A stretch of 64,000 nucleotides of DNA. Source: Uliginosibacterium flavum. Its GTDB lineage: Bacteria > Pseudomonadota > Gammaproteobacteria > Burkholderiales > Rhodocyclaceae. The notes below the pieces were generated by a model that was not told the origin of the DNA, searched no databases, and worked only from the letters and a program-made list of their open reading frames with translations. The stretch lies in NCBI RefSeq assembly GCF_040566545.1, contig NZ_JBEWZI010000008.1:62001-126000 (forward strand), given 5' to 3'. Shown here piece by piece: positions 17,112 through 26,175 of the stretch. Both the position numbers and the translations under genes were made by a program. The stretch's first letter is position 1. Each line of letters opens with the position of its first letter.

Positions 17112-18140
17112 TCAGCGCACGCCAAACTTGGCGAGCACGTGCGCAGCGATGTCCGGCAAATCCACCACAGAGTCAGATGCACCTATCTGCACAGCCTCAC
17201 GCGGCATCCCATACACCACACAGCTTGCTTCGGACTGGGTCACCGTATAAACCTTGGCCTGACGGAGAGCGAGCATGCCTTGCGCGCCATCCTTGCCCAT
17301 TCCCGTCATCAGCACCGCCACGGTATTCGCACCGACATTCGGCACAGCAGAGAGAAACAACTTGTCCACCGAAGGGCGATGCAGACTGAGTGGCGCATCG
17401 TCATTGATGGCCGTCTGGTAAAAAGCGCCACTGCGCTTGAGCACCATGTGCTTGCCCCCTGGTGCGATGTAGACATGCCCGGGCAAGACGCGCTCACCAT
17501 CGACCGCCTCTTTCACCGTCACCCGGCACAACCCGTCCAGACGCTTGGCGAAGGATGCGGTAAAGCCCGGTGGCATGTGCTGCACGATCAGAATCGGCGG
17601 GCAGGTGGGCGGCATGTCGAGAAGGAACTCCTTGATTGCTTCAGTGCCGCCCGTGGAAGCCCCTAGCAAGATCAGCTTCTCGCCCGCTCCCTTGATGCCG
17701 GACGGCACCACCAGCGGCGCGCGCGGCGGCGACTTGCGCAGAATCCGGCTACTGGCCGCAGTGCGGATCTTCGCCACGATTTCCTGTGCGTACTCATCCA
17801 GGCCTTCGGCCACGCCCAGCTTGGGCTTGGTCACGAAATCCACGGCACCGAGTTCCAGCGCACGCAGCGTCGCATCTGCGCCGCGTTCGGTCAGGCTGGA
17901 AATCATCACCACCGGCATGGGCCGCAGCCGCATGAGTTTTTCGAGAAACTCCAGCCCATCCATGCGCGGCATCTCGATATCCAGCGTCAGCACGTCCGGG
18001 TTGAGCGCCTTGATCATCTCACGTGCGACGATCGGATCAACTGCCGTACCAACCACTTCCAGATCGGATTCGCGTGCAATGATCGTACTCAGGATCTGGC
18101 GAACCAGGGCAGAGTCGTCAACGATGAGTACTTTGATCAT
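17112..18140 (-). CDS. cheB: Chemotaxis protein-glutamate methylesterase CheB
   Basis: This 342-residue protein has an N-terminal receiver domain (LIVDDSALVRQ, phospho-acceptor Asp in LTLDIEMPRMDG, then KP) and a C-terminal methylesterase. The catalytic triad is visible as Ser in GASTGG, His in QHMPPGFT and Asp in MTGMGKDGAQ. It demethylates and deamidates receptors. I chose ATG 18140 (MIKVLIVDDS) because GGAG lies about 8 bp upstream and receiver domains start there; a longer frame to 18221 is unlikely. It is the last gene of the che operon. Confidence 0.96.
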   Translation of the reverse strand: MIKVLIVDDSALVRQILSTIIARESDLEVVGTAVDPIVAREMIKALNPDVLTLDIEMPRMDGLEFLEKLMRLRPMPVVMISSLTERGADATLRALELGAVDFVTKPKLGVAEGLDEYAQEIVAKIRTAASSRILRKSPPRAPLVVPSGIKGAGEKLILLGASTGGTEAIKEFLLDMPPTCPPILIVQHMPPGFTASFAKRLDGLCRVTVKEAVDGERVLPGHVYIAPGGKHMVLKRSGAFYQTAINDDAPLSLHRPSVDKLFLSAVPNVGANTVAVLMTGMGKDGAQGMLALRQAKVYTVTQSEASCVVYGMPREAVQIGASDSVVDLPDIAAHVLAKFGVR

Positions 18141-18177
18141 GCTTTGTGCTCCATGAGCTTTCGCTGTCGCTCTCGCA

Positions 18178-18264
18178 GTGAGGAGTGAGGCGTTAATGCA
18201 AGGATACAAACCCACACACACATCCGGCCACGACGCTTGGCTCCGGCATGGTTTTACTCCTCAC
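18178..18264. repeat. Long-loop inverted repeat between cheD and cheB
   Basis: GTGAGGAGT at 18178-18186 is repeated inverted as ACTCCTCAC at 18256-18264. Together with flanking AGGGG/CCCCT matches this forms an imperfect palindrome spanning most of the 136-bp gap. No known role. Confidence 0.35.
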
Positions 18265-18276
18265 CCCTCACTGAAC

Positions 18277-18873
18277 TTAAAACAGATCCACACTGCCTTC
18301 CACCTTGACCTTCTCCAGCATGCTCTCGTACTCGAGTTCGCGGCGAATGATGGTGTCGTTATGCTGGGTCTTGAGCTTCTTGACCAGCACACGTCCTTCG
18401 GTGGGGAAAAAATACACTTTGCGCGGATAGATACCGAGCAAATCGCTGCCCTTCACCTTGATTCCCTCATCCTCCAGATAATGCAGGGCAAAAGCGGCAT
18501 TATGGGCGCCCACATCGGCGTGAGAAATCCCCGACAACACCCGCCCCGCACCGAAAACCTTGGCTTCCAGACGACTGCGTGACGCCCCCGCCTTGAGCAG
18601 ATTATTCACCAGCACTTCCATTGCAAACGCGCCATAACGCGCAGAATCACTGAGCATCCCGCCACTGTCGCGATGCTCCGGCAGCATGAAATGATTCATG
18701 CCACCAATCTGCGCCAGCCGGTCATGCAGACACACCGACACACAGGAGCCGAGCACGGTGACGATCACGACGTTGCGGCTGGTAACGTAATACTCGCCGG
18801 GTAAAATCTTGATCGCCTCCATATTGAAGTGACGATCATGATAGCGATTGGGCGCGGAGCCGAAATCAGTCAT
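18277..18873 (-). CDS. cheD: Chemoreceptor glutamine deamidase CheD
   Basis: This 198-residue CheD deamidates chemoreceptor glutamines. The catalytic Cys and His are visible as VLGSCVSVCLHD and GGMNHFMLP, with the Thr/Ser-type residue further on in the DVGAHNAAF region. ATG 18873 was chosen because GGAGGAAGG lies directly upstream; the longer frame to 18921 lies inside cheR. It overlaps the 3' end of cheR by 8 bp. Confidence 0.95.
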   Translation of the reverse strand: MTDFGSAPNRYHDRHFNMEAIKILPGEYYVTSRNVVIVTVLGSCVSVCLHDRLAQIGGMNHFMLPEHRDSGGMLSDSARYGAFAMEVLVNNLLKAGASRSRLEAKVFGAGRVLSGISHADVGAHNAAFALHYLEDEGIKVKGSDLLGIYPRKVYFFPTEGRVLVKKLKTQHNDTIIRRELEYESMLEKVKVEGSVDLF

Positions 18874-19738
18874 GCCTTCCTCCTCCCAGCACCCGATAAG
18901 CCGTGCGCCCCAGCGGCTCATACACCTTGCGGTCCACCGTCGGACTTTCGGAATGTCCGATGAATAACAAGCCGCCAGGTTTGATCATCCGAGCCAGGTG
19001 CTGCATCAGAGCGTGCTGGGTCGGCTTATCGAAATAGATCAGCACATTGCGGCAGAACACCACATCAAAGCGCTGCTTCATCGGCCACTGCTCGGCCAGC
19101 AGATTAAGCTGACGAAACACGATCATGTTGCGCAGGCTCTCCGCCACGCGCACCTGCCCGGCGTGCGCGCCACGCCCACGCTGGAAAAACCGTTTGCACA
19201 AGGACTCTGACAAACTCTCCACCCGCTCGACGGGATACACCCCGGAGCGGCCTTTCGCGAGCACATGCGTGTCAATGTCGGTCGCCAGAATACGCACCTC
19301 ATCCCCCGCACGGCGCAGGGTTTGCGCAACGGTCATGGCCATCGAATAGGCCTCTTCACCGGTCGAGGCCGCCGCGCTCCACAAACGCAAATCACCTTTC
19401 CCCGCATGCGTCTGCAGGTATTCGGCGAGCATCTCGAAATGATGCTTCTCGCGGAAAAACGAAGTCAGATTGGTGGTGAGGGCATTGGTAAAGTGCTCCC
19501 ATTCGGAAGAGTCCGGATCGTCGAGCAGATCAAGATAGCTCGCAAAAGAATGCGCCTGCAGCGCACGCAGTCGGCGCGCCAGACGGCCATACACCAGGTC
19601 GTGTTTGCTGTCGGACAGCGAAATCCCGGCGCGGATGTAGATCAATTCACAAACGCGCTGAAAATCCCGCTCGTTGAACGCAAATTCGCGCTCCCGACCA
19701 GGGCTGTCTGCGTCATCAGGATCAGGCTTCGTGCTCAT
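18866..19738 (-). CDS. cheR: Chemotaxis protein methyltransferase CheR
   Basis: This 290-residue SAM-dependent methyltransferase methylates receptor glutamates. It has the N-terminal helical domain (residues about 20-90), NLTSFFRE, a SAM-binding segment LWSAAASTGEEAYSMAM, FCRNVLIYFD, and IKPGGLLFIGHSES. The beta-subdomain needed for docking on a receptor C-terminal pentapeptide appears present. The neighbouring receptor ends in DWSEF, a matching xWxxF motif. Confidence 0.96.
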   Translation of the reverse strand: MSTKPDPDDADSPGREREFAFNERDFQRVCELIYIRAGISLSDSKHDLVYGRLARRLRALQAHSFASYLDLLDDPDSSEWEHFTNALTTNLTSFFREKHHFEMLAEYLQTHAGKGDLRLWSAAASTGEEAYSMAMTVAQTLRRAGDEVRILATDIDTHVLAKGRSGVYPVERVESLSESLCKRFFQRGRGAHAGQVRVAESLRNMIVFRQLNLLAEQWPMKQRFDVVFCRNVLIYFDKPTQHALMQHLARMIKPGGLLFIGHSESPTVDRKVYEPLGRTAYRVLGGGRHD

Positions 19739-19928
19739 TGCGTCAGTCTTTGGACGACCAGTGAATCATCAACGCGATGCCCCCGCAGGAGTGGCTTTAG
19801 CCGCGAAGGATGCTTGCAATTCGCGGCCAAGGCCGCTCCTGCACCCCCACCCTGCCTTATTCTTCAGCCACCATGCCTGAAGAAGTCCGCCACGCGCGGC
19901 TCTTCAGGCATCGCTCCTGTACAAGCAA
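19739..19928. other. Intergenic gap with hairpin repeat between mcp and cheR
   Basis: No gene is seen. The gap carries the best copy of a dispersed hairpin, ATGCCTGAAGA paired with TCTTCAGGCAT (19874-19912). The stem is 11 bp with a CCGC/GCGG inner pairing. It interrupts the che operon and may reduce expression of cheRDB relative to cheYAW-mcp. Confidence 0.5.
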
Positions 19929-22900
19929 TCAGAACTCACTCCAGTCATCCTCCTCACCTGCCTTAGCTGCTGGCGGCGCCACGACCTTGCGTGGTGCGGC
20001 AATCCGCGCAGCGGGCTTCTTTGGTTTGGACAAGGCGTGTGTACTGCGCACCGCTGCCGGTGCTTCCAGCGCCACGCTGCCGCTCACATCATGTGCGCTC
20101 GAATCATCCAGACGGAAACGTCGTACGATCTGCAGCATGCTTGCCGCCTGACCCGACAGAGCTTCGGCCGAAGCCGCGGCCTGCTCGACCAGCGCGGCGT
20201 TCTGCTGGGTGGTTTCGTCCATCTGGGTGACCGCCGTACCGACCTGCTCAATGCCGTTGCTCTGCTCCAGTGAAGCCGCCGAGATCTCGTTCATGATGTC
20301 GGTGACGCGCTTGATCGAGGTCACCACCTCCTCCATAGTTTTACCGGCCTGCTCGGCGAGGCGATTGCCGCCCTCGGCCTTCTCCACCGAGTCGCTGATC
20401 AGGGATTTGATTTCCTTGGCTGCCGCCGCCGAGCGTTGCGCCAGATTGCGCACCTCGCCCGCCACCACGGCGAAGCCACGACCCTGTTCGCCAGCCCGTG
20501 CGGCTTCCACCGCCGCATTCAGCGCGAGGATGTTGGTCTGGAAGGCGATGCCGTCGATCACGCCGATGATGTCCACGATCTTGCGCGCGCTCTCGTTGAT
20601 CTCGCCCATGGTCATCACCACCCGGCCCACCACATCGCCGCCACGACTCGCCACTTCCGAAGCGCCTTCAGCCAGCTTGTTGGCTTGCCGTGCGTTCTGC
20701 GCGTTCTGCTTCACCGTCGAGGTCAGCTCCTCCATGCTGGCGGCGGTTTCTTCCAGCGAAGCCGCCTGTTCTTCCGTGCGCGAAGACAGATCCAGATTGC
20801 CGCTGGCGATTTCACCGGATGCCGTATGGATGGTTTCCGAGGCCTCGCGGATATGCCGCAGCATCTGCTCCAGGCTGCGCACCGTCTCGTTGGTGTAATC
20901 CTTCAGATCAGCAAAGGTGCCCTGATAGTCGGCGGTGATTTTCTCGGTCAGATCGCCCTTGGCCAGTGCGCTCAGCACGCGGGCAATGTCCTTGAGACCG
21001 GCGTCCGAAGTCGCCACCACCTTGTTGATCCCTTCAGCCAGAGTCTTGAAGAAGCCATCCTTGCCAGCCAGATCGATACGGCTGGTGAAATCGCCGGCAG
21101 CTGCCGCGGAGACGATGTTATTGACCTCCTGCTCCACCGCCACTTCGATGGTCCGGTCGATCCATTCCACCACGCTGCCCAGCCGCTCGCCGCGCTCGTT
21201 GATCACCGGATTGGCGGTGAGCAGGAAGGTGCGCCCGCCAACCCTGGCGGTGGCCTGATAAGTGCTGGTGAAGGTTGCCAGCAGGCGGGCCTGGTGCTCG
21301 GGATTCTTGTGGAACACGTCGATCTTCTGCCCCTGCAGGCGATCAGCATCGAAATGCGGCAAGTCCCTGCGGATGTCGCTCTGCGCGTCGCGCATCATCT
21401 TCACCACCGACGGGTTCATGTAGATGATGTTGCGATCCGGGTCGGCAATCATCACATTGGTGGTCACGCTGTCCAGACCGATTTTCAGGCGCAGGGCCGC
21501 TTCAGTCTTTTCTCGAGAATCATTCAGCTCAAAGCCCAACTTGGTCTGCATGGATTTCAGGCCACGCAGCAACTGACCAACCTCGTCTTGTGTGGTCGCC
21601 TGCACCTGACCCTTGAAGTTACCGGAAGAAACCTCCCAGAACCTGTCAATCGCCAGTTGCAGGGAAGAGCACGTGTTACGCACAAACCAGATGGCGATGA
21701 CCACGCCAAGCACGAAGACAAAGATCGCCGCGCCGAAAACCTCAATACCACGTGTGTAAAGTCGGTTGATACGCTCTACCAGCAAGCCATCCAGATCGAC
21801 CACGGCCTTGTCATAGAAGGCATACACGGCATCCACGGCCACCGTACCGGCTGCAAAAAACTCTGGACCGGCAATCTCGGGCTTGGCCGGGATCAGCAAT
21901 TTCAGTGAAGCCATACTGCTGAACTTCTGCGCCGTATCGCCAAGGCTGGCGACCAGCTTTCCCAGCGAGGCATCGAACTCAGGCCGGTCGTCCACCACAT
22001 GCGCTACCGCCGATTCGATGATCTCGCGATGCGCATTTCCGCCTACGATCATTTCGGTCATCTTGTAGCGGCTGTCCACGTCCAGCTGGTTGCGCGCAAT
22101 CATCTGCGAACCGTAGCCCCGGCTGAAAGCAAGATGCTCCATCAACTCCGGCGCATTGACGATGGCCGCATTCATGAGGTGGAAAGAGGGACCTTCCGGG
22201 TCAAGCACCAAGCCAGAATGATCGGCCGCTTCGCTCATCAAGCGCACAACTTTTTCAATGACCTCTGTGTGCCGTGAAAAATTCTGATCGGCGCTGAGTT
22301 TGCCGGTCTCGGCCATCAGGTTCGCCCAATCAGAGCGGATCGCCAGCCACTCCTTATCGACTTTCAGGTCAGAGAACCGCTTGGCATTGTCGTCCAGCGC
22401 CTTGCTCAGATTGGCAATGCGGCTATCGATAGAGCCCAGAGAGCGTTTGGCATCGGCATTGCCGGCATTGGCCAGCCCCGTCAGACCTCGATGCTTCTGC
22501 ATCTCTGGCAGCAACTGGCGTAACTGGACATGCAGCGCAACGCCCTCGCGCTCCAGTTTGGCGCTATCGATTCCCTCCTTGAGTTGCAGGCCGAGCAAGC
22601 TCAACGCCAACACCAAGGGCGCCAGCAGCAAGGCACCGATCAGCGCAAACTTGGTGGCAAGACTCGCCCCCTCATGCACACGCCGGAACAAGTTCAGTTT
22701 GGCCAGCAAGCCAGTGCTGACCACTCGCCCTTCACGGATTGCCACCTTACCAGCACGGCCTTCGCGCATGGCTTTGTAAAGCTCCTCAGCCGCCTCGACC
22801 TTGCTGCGCGAGGGCTTGACGCGCATCGACAGGTAGCCAGTGACCTGACCGCCCTCCATCACCGGCGTGGCATTGGCTTCAACCCAGTAGTGGTCGCCAG

Positions 22901-23165
22901 ATTTGTGACGATTCTTGACCATCCCGACCCAGGGCTTGCCGGCCTTGAGCGTGTTCCACATATCCTCGAAAGCCGCCGGGGGCATGTCCGGATGACGCAC
23001 CATGTTGTGCGGTTTGCCGATCAACTCCTGTTCGGTAAAGCCCGAGTAGCGCAGAAAATCTCGATTGACCGAGAGGATGATCCCCTTGAGATCGGTGCGC
23101 GACACAATCAGCGTGTCATCTTCGAGCTGGATCTCGTGGCCTGTGACCGGCATATTGAGTTTCAT
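19929..23165 (-). CDS. Methyl-accepting chemotaxis protein with cytoplasmic PAS domains and periplasmic NIT-like domain
   Basis: This large receptor (1078 residues) is built in order of: an Aer-like PAS domain (residues about 15-120, RHPDMPPAAFEDMW), TM1 (about 172-193), a periplasmic or extracytoplasmic helical domain (194-472, with QKHRGLTGLANAG like the NIT nitrate/nitrite-sensing family), TM2 (about 474-496), HAMP, a second PAS (about 540-655), a HAMP-like segment, and an MA signalling domain containing the hairpin tip GIAFQTNILALNAAVEAARAG. It ends in DWSEF, a CheR/CheB-tethering pentapeptide of the xWxxF type. NIT assignment is by eye only. It lies in the che operon between cheW and cheR. 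Confidence 0.93.
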   Translation of the reverse strand: MKLNMPVTGHEIQLEDDTLIVSRTDLKGIILSVNRDFLRYSGFTEQELIGKPHNMVRHPDMPPAAFEDMWNTLKAGKPWVGMVKNRHKSGDHYWVEANATPVMEGGQVTGYLSMRVKPSRSKVEAAEELYKAMREGRAGKVAIREGRVVSTGLLAKLNLFRRVHEGASLATKFALIGALLLAPLVLALSLLGLQLKEGIDSAKLEREGVALHVQLRQLLPEMQKHRGLTGLANAGNADAKRSLGSIDSRIANLSKALDDNAKRFSDLKVDKEWLAIRSDWANLMAETGKLSADQNFSRHTEVIEKVVRLMSEAADHSGLVLDPEGPSFHLMNAAIVNAPELMEHLAFSRGYGSQMIARNQLDVDSRYKMTEMIVGGNAHREIIESAVAHVVDDRPEFDASLGKLVASLGDTAQKFSSMASLKLLIPAKPEIAGPEFFAAGTVAVDAVYAFYDKAVVDLDGLLVERINRLYTRGIEVFGAAIFVFVLGVVIAIWFVRNTCSSLQLAIDRFWEVSSGNFKGQVQATTQDEVGQLLRGLKSMQTKLGFELNDSREKTEAALRLKIGLDSVTTNVMIADPDRNIIYMNPSVVKMMRDAQSDIRRDLPHFDADRLQGQKIDVFHKNPEHQARLLATFTSTYQATARVGGRTFLLTANPVINERGERLGSVVEWIDRTIEVAVEQEVNNIVSAAAAGDFTSRIDLAGKDGFFKTLAEGINKVVATSDAGLKDIARVLSALAKGDLTEKITADYQGTFADLKDYTNETVRSLEQMLRHIREASETIHTASGEIASGNLDLSSRTEEQAASLEETAASMEELTSTVKQNAQNARQANKLAEGASEVASRGGDVVGRVVMTMGEINESARKIVDIIGVIDGIAFQTNILALNAAVEAARAGEQGRGFAVVAGEVRNLAQRSAAAAKEIKSLISDSVEKAEGGNRLAEQAGKTMEEVVTSIKRVTDIMNEISAASLEQSNGIEQVGTAVTQMDETTQQNAALVEQAAASAEALSGQAASMLQIVRRFRLDDSSAHDVSGSVALEAPAAVRSTHALSKPKKPAARIAAPRKVVAPPAAKAGEEDDWSEF

Positions 23166-23220
23166 GGCTTACCTCGACTGTGTTTTCTCTGGAGCACTCA
23201 GGACGTTTGTTCGAGCTGAC

Positions 23221-23715
23221 TCAAACCGCTATTTCAACCAGCCCCATTTCCGGGCTGTTCATCAGTTTTTCGATATCAATCAGGATGATCATTCTTTCCC
23301 CCACCGCAGCCAGGCCGGTGAGGTATTCGGTAGTCACCACCGACCCCATCGGCGGCACGGCACGGATGTCCGCTGGCGGCAGAGTCATCACCTCCGACAC
23401 GCCATCCACGACCACACCCACCACACGGCCACCAGCCAGATTGAGCACGATCACCACGGTAAATTCGTTGTATGTCACCTCGCCCAGCGCGAACTTGATG
23501 CGCATATCCACAATCGGCACGATCGTGCCGCGCAGGTTGATCACGCCCTTGATGAATTCCGGCGCATTGACGATGGTGGTGACCGCGTCGTAACCGCGAA
23601 TCTCCTGCACCTTGAGGATATCGACGGCATATTCCTCTGCGCCCAGCGAGAAGCTCAGATATTCCACTGCGCCGGCGGCCGGGCCATTCGTGGCGCTACT
23701 GATGGGTGCGTTCAT
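23221..23715 (-). CDS. cheW: Chemotaxis coupling protein CheW
   Basis: This 164-residue CheW couples receptors to CheA. Conserved pieces include YAVDILKVQEIRGYDAVT, KGVINLRGTIVPIVDMR and VGVVVDGVSEV. ATG 23715 is preceded by AAGGAG; the longer frame to 23784 overlaps cheA and lacks support. It lies 22 bp downstream of cheA. Confidence 0.96.
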   Translation of the reverse strand: MNAPISSATNGPAAGAVEYLSFSLGAEEYAVDILKVQEIRGYDAVTTIVNAPEFIKGVINLRGTIVPIVDMRIKFALGEVTYNEFTVVIVLNLAGGRVVGVVVDGVSEVMTLPPADIRAVPPMGSVVTTEYLTGLAAVGERMIILIDIEKLMNSPEMGLVEIAV

Positions 23716-23737
23716 GCCGACTCCTTGCTTGCTGTAC

Positions 23738-25648
23738 TCAGGCCGCCTGCGCAGCCTGACGACCATTGACCAGATCGGCCACATCCAGGATCAGGGCCAC
23801 ACGCCCGTCGCCCATTACCGTCGCGCCGGATACGCCAGGCACACGCCGGTAGTTCGATTCCAGACTCTTGATCACCACCTGATGCTGGCCCAGCAGATCG
23901 TCGACGCGCAGCGCCGCCTTGCGATCGCCGGCCTGCACCAGCACCAGAATCTTGCTGTCCACGGCATGCACGCCACGCAGGCCGAGCACATCGAAGAGCG
24001 AGATCAGTGGCAGGTAGTCACCGCGCACATGCACCACCTCACCCTGCCCGGCCACGCAACGAATATCGCCGGGCGCGGGCTGCAGGGATTCAAGGATGTA
24101 GGTGAGCGGAATGATGAAAGTTTCCTGCCCCACGGCGACCGACATGCCGTCCAGAATCGCCAGGGTCAGCGGCAGGCGGATGATGAAGTTGGAGCCCAGG
24201 CCCGGCGTTGATTGAATCTCCACGCGCCCGCCCAGATCCGCGATATTGCGTTTGACCACATCCATGCCCACGCCCCGACCGGACACATCAGTGACCTCGG
24301 CCGCAGTCGAAAATCCCGGCGCAAAAATCAGCAGCCACACGTCCGCATCGCTCATGCCTTCATGCACTGGCAGGCCGTTTTCGGCAGCCTTGGCGAGGAT
24401 GCGTTCGCGGTTCAGCCCGCCGCCATCGTCGCTAACTTCGACCACGATATTGCCGCCCTGCTGCGAGGCGCGCAGGGTGACCGTGCCGCGCGCCGACTTG
24501 CCAACGGCGAGTCGTTTCTCGGGCGATTCGATGCCGTGATCGATGCTGTTGCGCACCAGGTGGGTCAGCGGATCGACGAGCTTTTCGATCAGCCCGCGAT
24601 CCAGCTCCGTGCCTTCGCCGTGAATCAGCAAATCAACTTGTTTATTCAGCTTTTGCGACAGATCGCGCACCACGCGCGGGAAGCGATTGAAGACGAAACT
24701 GATCGGCAGCATGCGGATCGACATCACCGCCTCCTGCAGATCCCGCGTGTTGCGTTCCAGCAGCCCCAAGGCGTGCTGCAAACGCTCGGCCTGCGGGCCT
24801 TCCAGCCCTTTGCCGGTCTCGTCCAGCATGGCCTGGGTAATCACCAGTTCACCCATCAGATTGATCAGCTGATCGACGCGTTCAACACTGACCCGAATGG
24901 AAGCCGCATCGGGATTGGCTTTCGCAGCAGCCTCTCTGGAGACCGGCGCTGCGCTTGCCTGTGCAGGCACAAGGCCTGAAGGTTCAGGCTGCGTGCGGTT
25001 CTCCGGGGATGGCACAGGCAAGGGCTCAAACAGGCCAAAACCTTCATCGAACGGGCTGTTCGTGGCGGCAGGTGCAGACTGCGGCTCGAAGAAACCGAAG
25101 CCTTCATTGTCGTCGCTCGCCACAGGCGCCGTTTCAAGCGGCTCGAACAGGCCGAAGCCTTCATCCACGTCGCTCGCCACAAGCGGCTCAAAGAAACCGA
25201 AAGAATCATCTTCAATCGCCTCGATCACCCCCACCACCGGCTGCGCCGGGGCGTTGCTCTCGATAGCGCCGATGCGCTGGAACCGTGCGTGCATGGCGAC
25301 GAAGCGGGTTTCATCCAGCTCGCTGCCATCGCGATAGGACTGCAGCACCTCGCGCAGATAATCCACCGCATGCAGCAATTCATCCGAAACGGCGTCGGTC
25401 AGCCGCGCCTTGCCGGAGCGCACCAGATCGAGGTGGGATTCGAGCACATGCGTCAGCTCGGAAAGCTTGTTGAAACCAAAGATGCCAGCGCCGCCCTTGA
25501 TCGAGTGGGCGCAGCGAAACACGCTATCCAGATCATCGGCCACCGGCGCCTGCACGTCGATGTGCAGCAGCAGCCGTTCCATTTCGGCGAGGTGATCCGT
25601 CGCCTCCTCGAAGAAGGTCTGGAAAAATTGCGAAAGGTCGATGGACAT
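23738..25648 (-). CDS. cheA: Chemotaxis histidine kinase CheA with repeated FGxFEP linker and no recognisable P2 domain
   Basis: This 636-residue protein is the central kinase. P1/Hpt spans residues 1-125 with phospho-His48 in AHSIKGGAG. P3 starts near 240 (SVERVDQLINLMGELVITQAML). The ATPase domain has LVRNSIDHGIE (N box), SDDGGGLN (G1), and GRGVGMDVVKRNI (G2), and a CheW-like P5 ends the protein. Between P1 and P3, where a CheY/CheB-binding P2 usually lies, there are four copies of a short motif G/SFG[FL]FEP at about residues 149, 164, 183 and 203 in an acidic Pro/Ala-rich linker. These may be docking motifs, which is inference. Confidence 0.95.
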   Translation of the reverse strand: MSIDLSQFFQTFFEEATDHLAEMERLLLHIDVQAPVADDLDSVFRCAHSIKGGAGIFGFNKLSELTHVLESHLDLVRSGKARLTDAVSDELLHAVDYLREVLQSYRDGSELDETRFVAMHARFQRIGAIESNAPAQPVVGVIEAIEDDSFGFFEPLVASDVDEGFGLFEPLETAPVASDDNEGFGFFEPQSAPAATNSPFDEGFGLFEPLPVPSPENRTQPEPSGLVPAQASAAPVSREAAAKANPDAASIRVSVERVDQLINLMGELVITQAMLDETGKGLEGPQAERLQHALGLLERNTRDLQEAVMSIRMLPISFVFNRFPRVVRDLSQKLNKQVDLLIHGEGTELDRGLIEKLVDPLTHLVRNSIDHGIESPEKRLAVGKSARGTVTLRASQQGGNIVVEVSDDGGGLNRERILAKAAENGLPVHEGMSDADVWLLIFAPGFSTAAEVTDVSGRGVGMDVVKRNIADLGGRVEIQSTPGLGSNFIIRLPLTLAILDGMSVAVGQETFIIPLTYILESLQPAPGDIRCVAGQGEVVHVRGDYLPLISLFDVLGLRGVHAVDSKILVLVQAGDRKAALRVDDLLGQHQVVIKSLESNYRRVPGVSGATVMGDGRVALILDVADLVNGRQAAQAA

Positions 25649-25674
25649 GGCGCCCTATCCCGCTCGCGGCGCGC

Positions 25675-26040
25675 TCAGACCAGGACCTTGCTAACCACCG
25701 CGAGCAGCTTCTGCGGATCAAAAGGCTTCACCAGCCAGCCGGTCGCCCCCGCCTCGCGCCCCTTGTTTTTCATGTCATCACCGGCTTCGGTGGTGAGCAT
25801 CAGGATCGGCGTGCGTGCGTAATTGGACATCGCGCGCAGCGAGCGGATCAGCGTCAGGCCATCCATGATCGGCATGTTCTGATCGGTGAAGACCATGTCG
25901 TACTTCGTGGCCTTGGCCTTGTTCAGAGCGGCCTGCCCATCCGGAGCCTCGTCCGGTTCGTAACCCGCCGTCTTGAGCGTGAAACTCACCATCTGCCGGA
26001 TCGACACAGAATCGTCCACCACCAGGATTTTCTTGCCCAT
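25675..26040 (-). CDS. cheY: Chemotaxis response regulator CheY
   Basis: This single-domain receiver (121 residues) has the acidic pair in LVVDDSVSIRQ, the phospho-acceptor Asp in MVFTDQNMPIMDG, the switch Thr in LMLTTE and Lys in VKPFDPQKL. Once phosphorylated by CheA it binds the flagellar motor. ATG 26040 is preceded by AAGGGGAA. It is the first gene of the che operon, 26 bp ahead of cheA. Confidence 0.96.
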   Translation of the reverse strand: MGKKILVVDDSVSIRQMVSFTLKTAGYEPDEAPDGQAALNKAKATKYDMVFTDQNMPIMDGLTLIRSLRAMSNYARTPILMLTTEAGDDMKNKGREAGATGWLVKPFDPQKLLAVVSKVLV

Positions 26041-26125
26041 CAGAGTTCCCCTTGCCCGCAAAGCGTGTGTATCTGCGGCGTCGCGCGCGGGAGATCGACT
26101 TCCTGCACTGCAGCCCATCAGCTCA

Positions 26126-26152
26126 TTTACGGAGCCCGGGGGTCAAACTTGA
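26126..26152 (-). promoter_or_regulatory. Candidate sigma-28 (FliA) promoter of the che operon
   Basis: Read on the minus strand, TCAAGTTT (26152-26145) is followed after exactly 11 bp by TCCGTAAA (26133-26126). This matches the flagellar consensus TAAAGTTT-N11-GCCGATAA at 7 of 8 and 5 of 8 positions. It lies about 85 bp upstream of the cheY start, where an operon promoter is expected. This is a by-eye call. Confidence 0.45.
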
Positions 26153-26175
26153 CTGCACCAAGGGGCGGGGATTTA

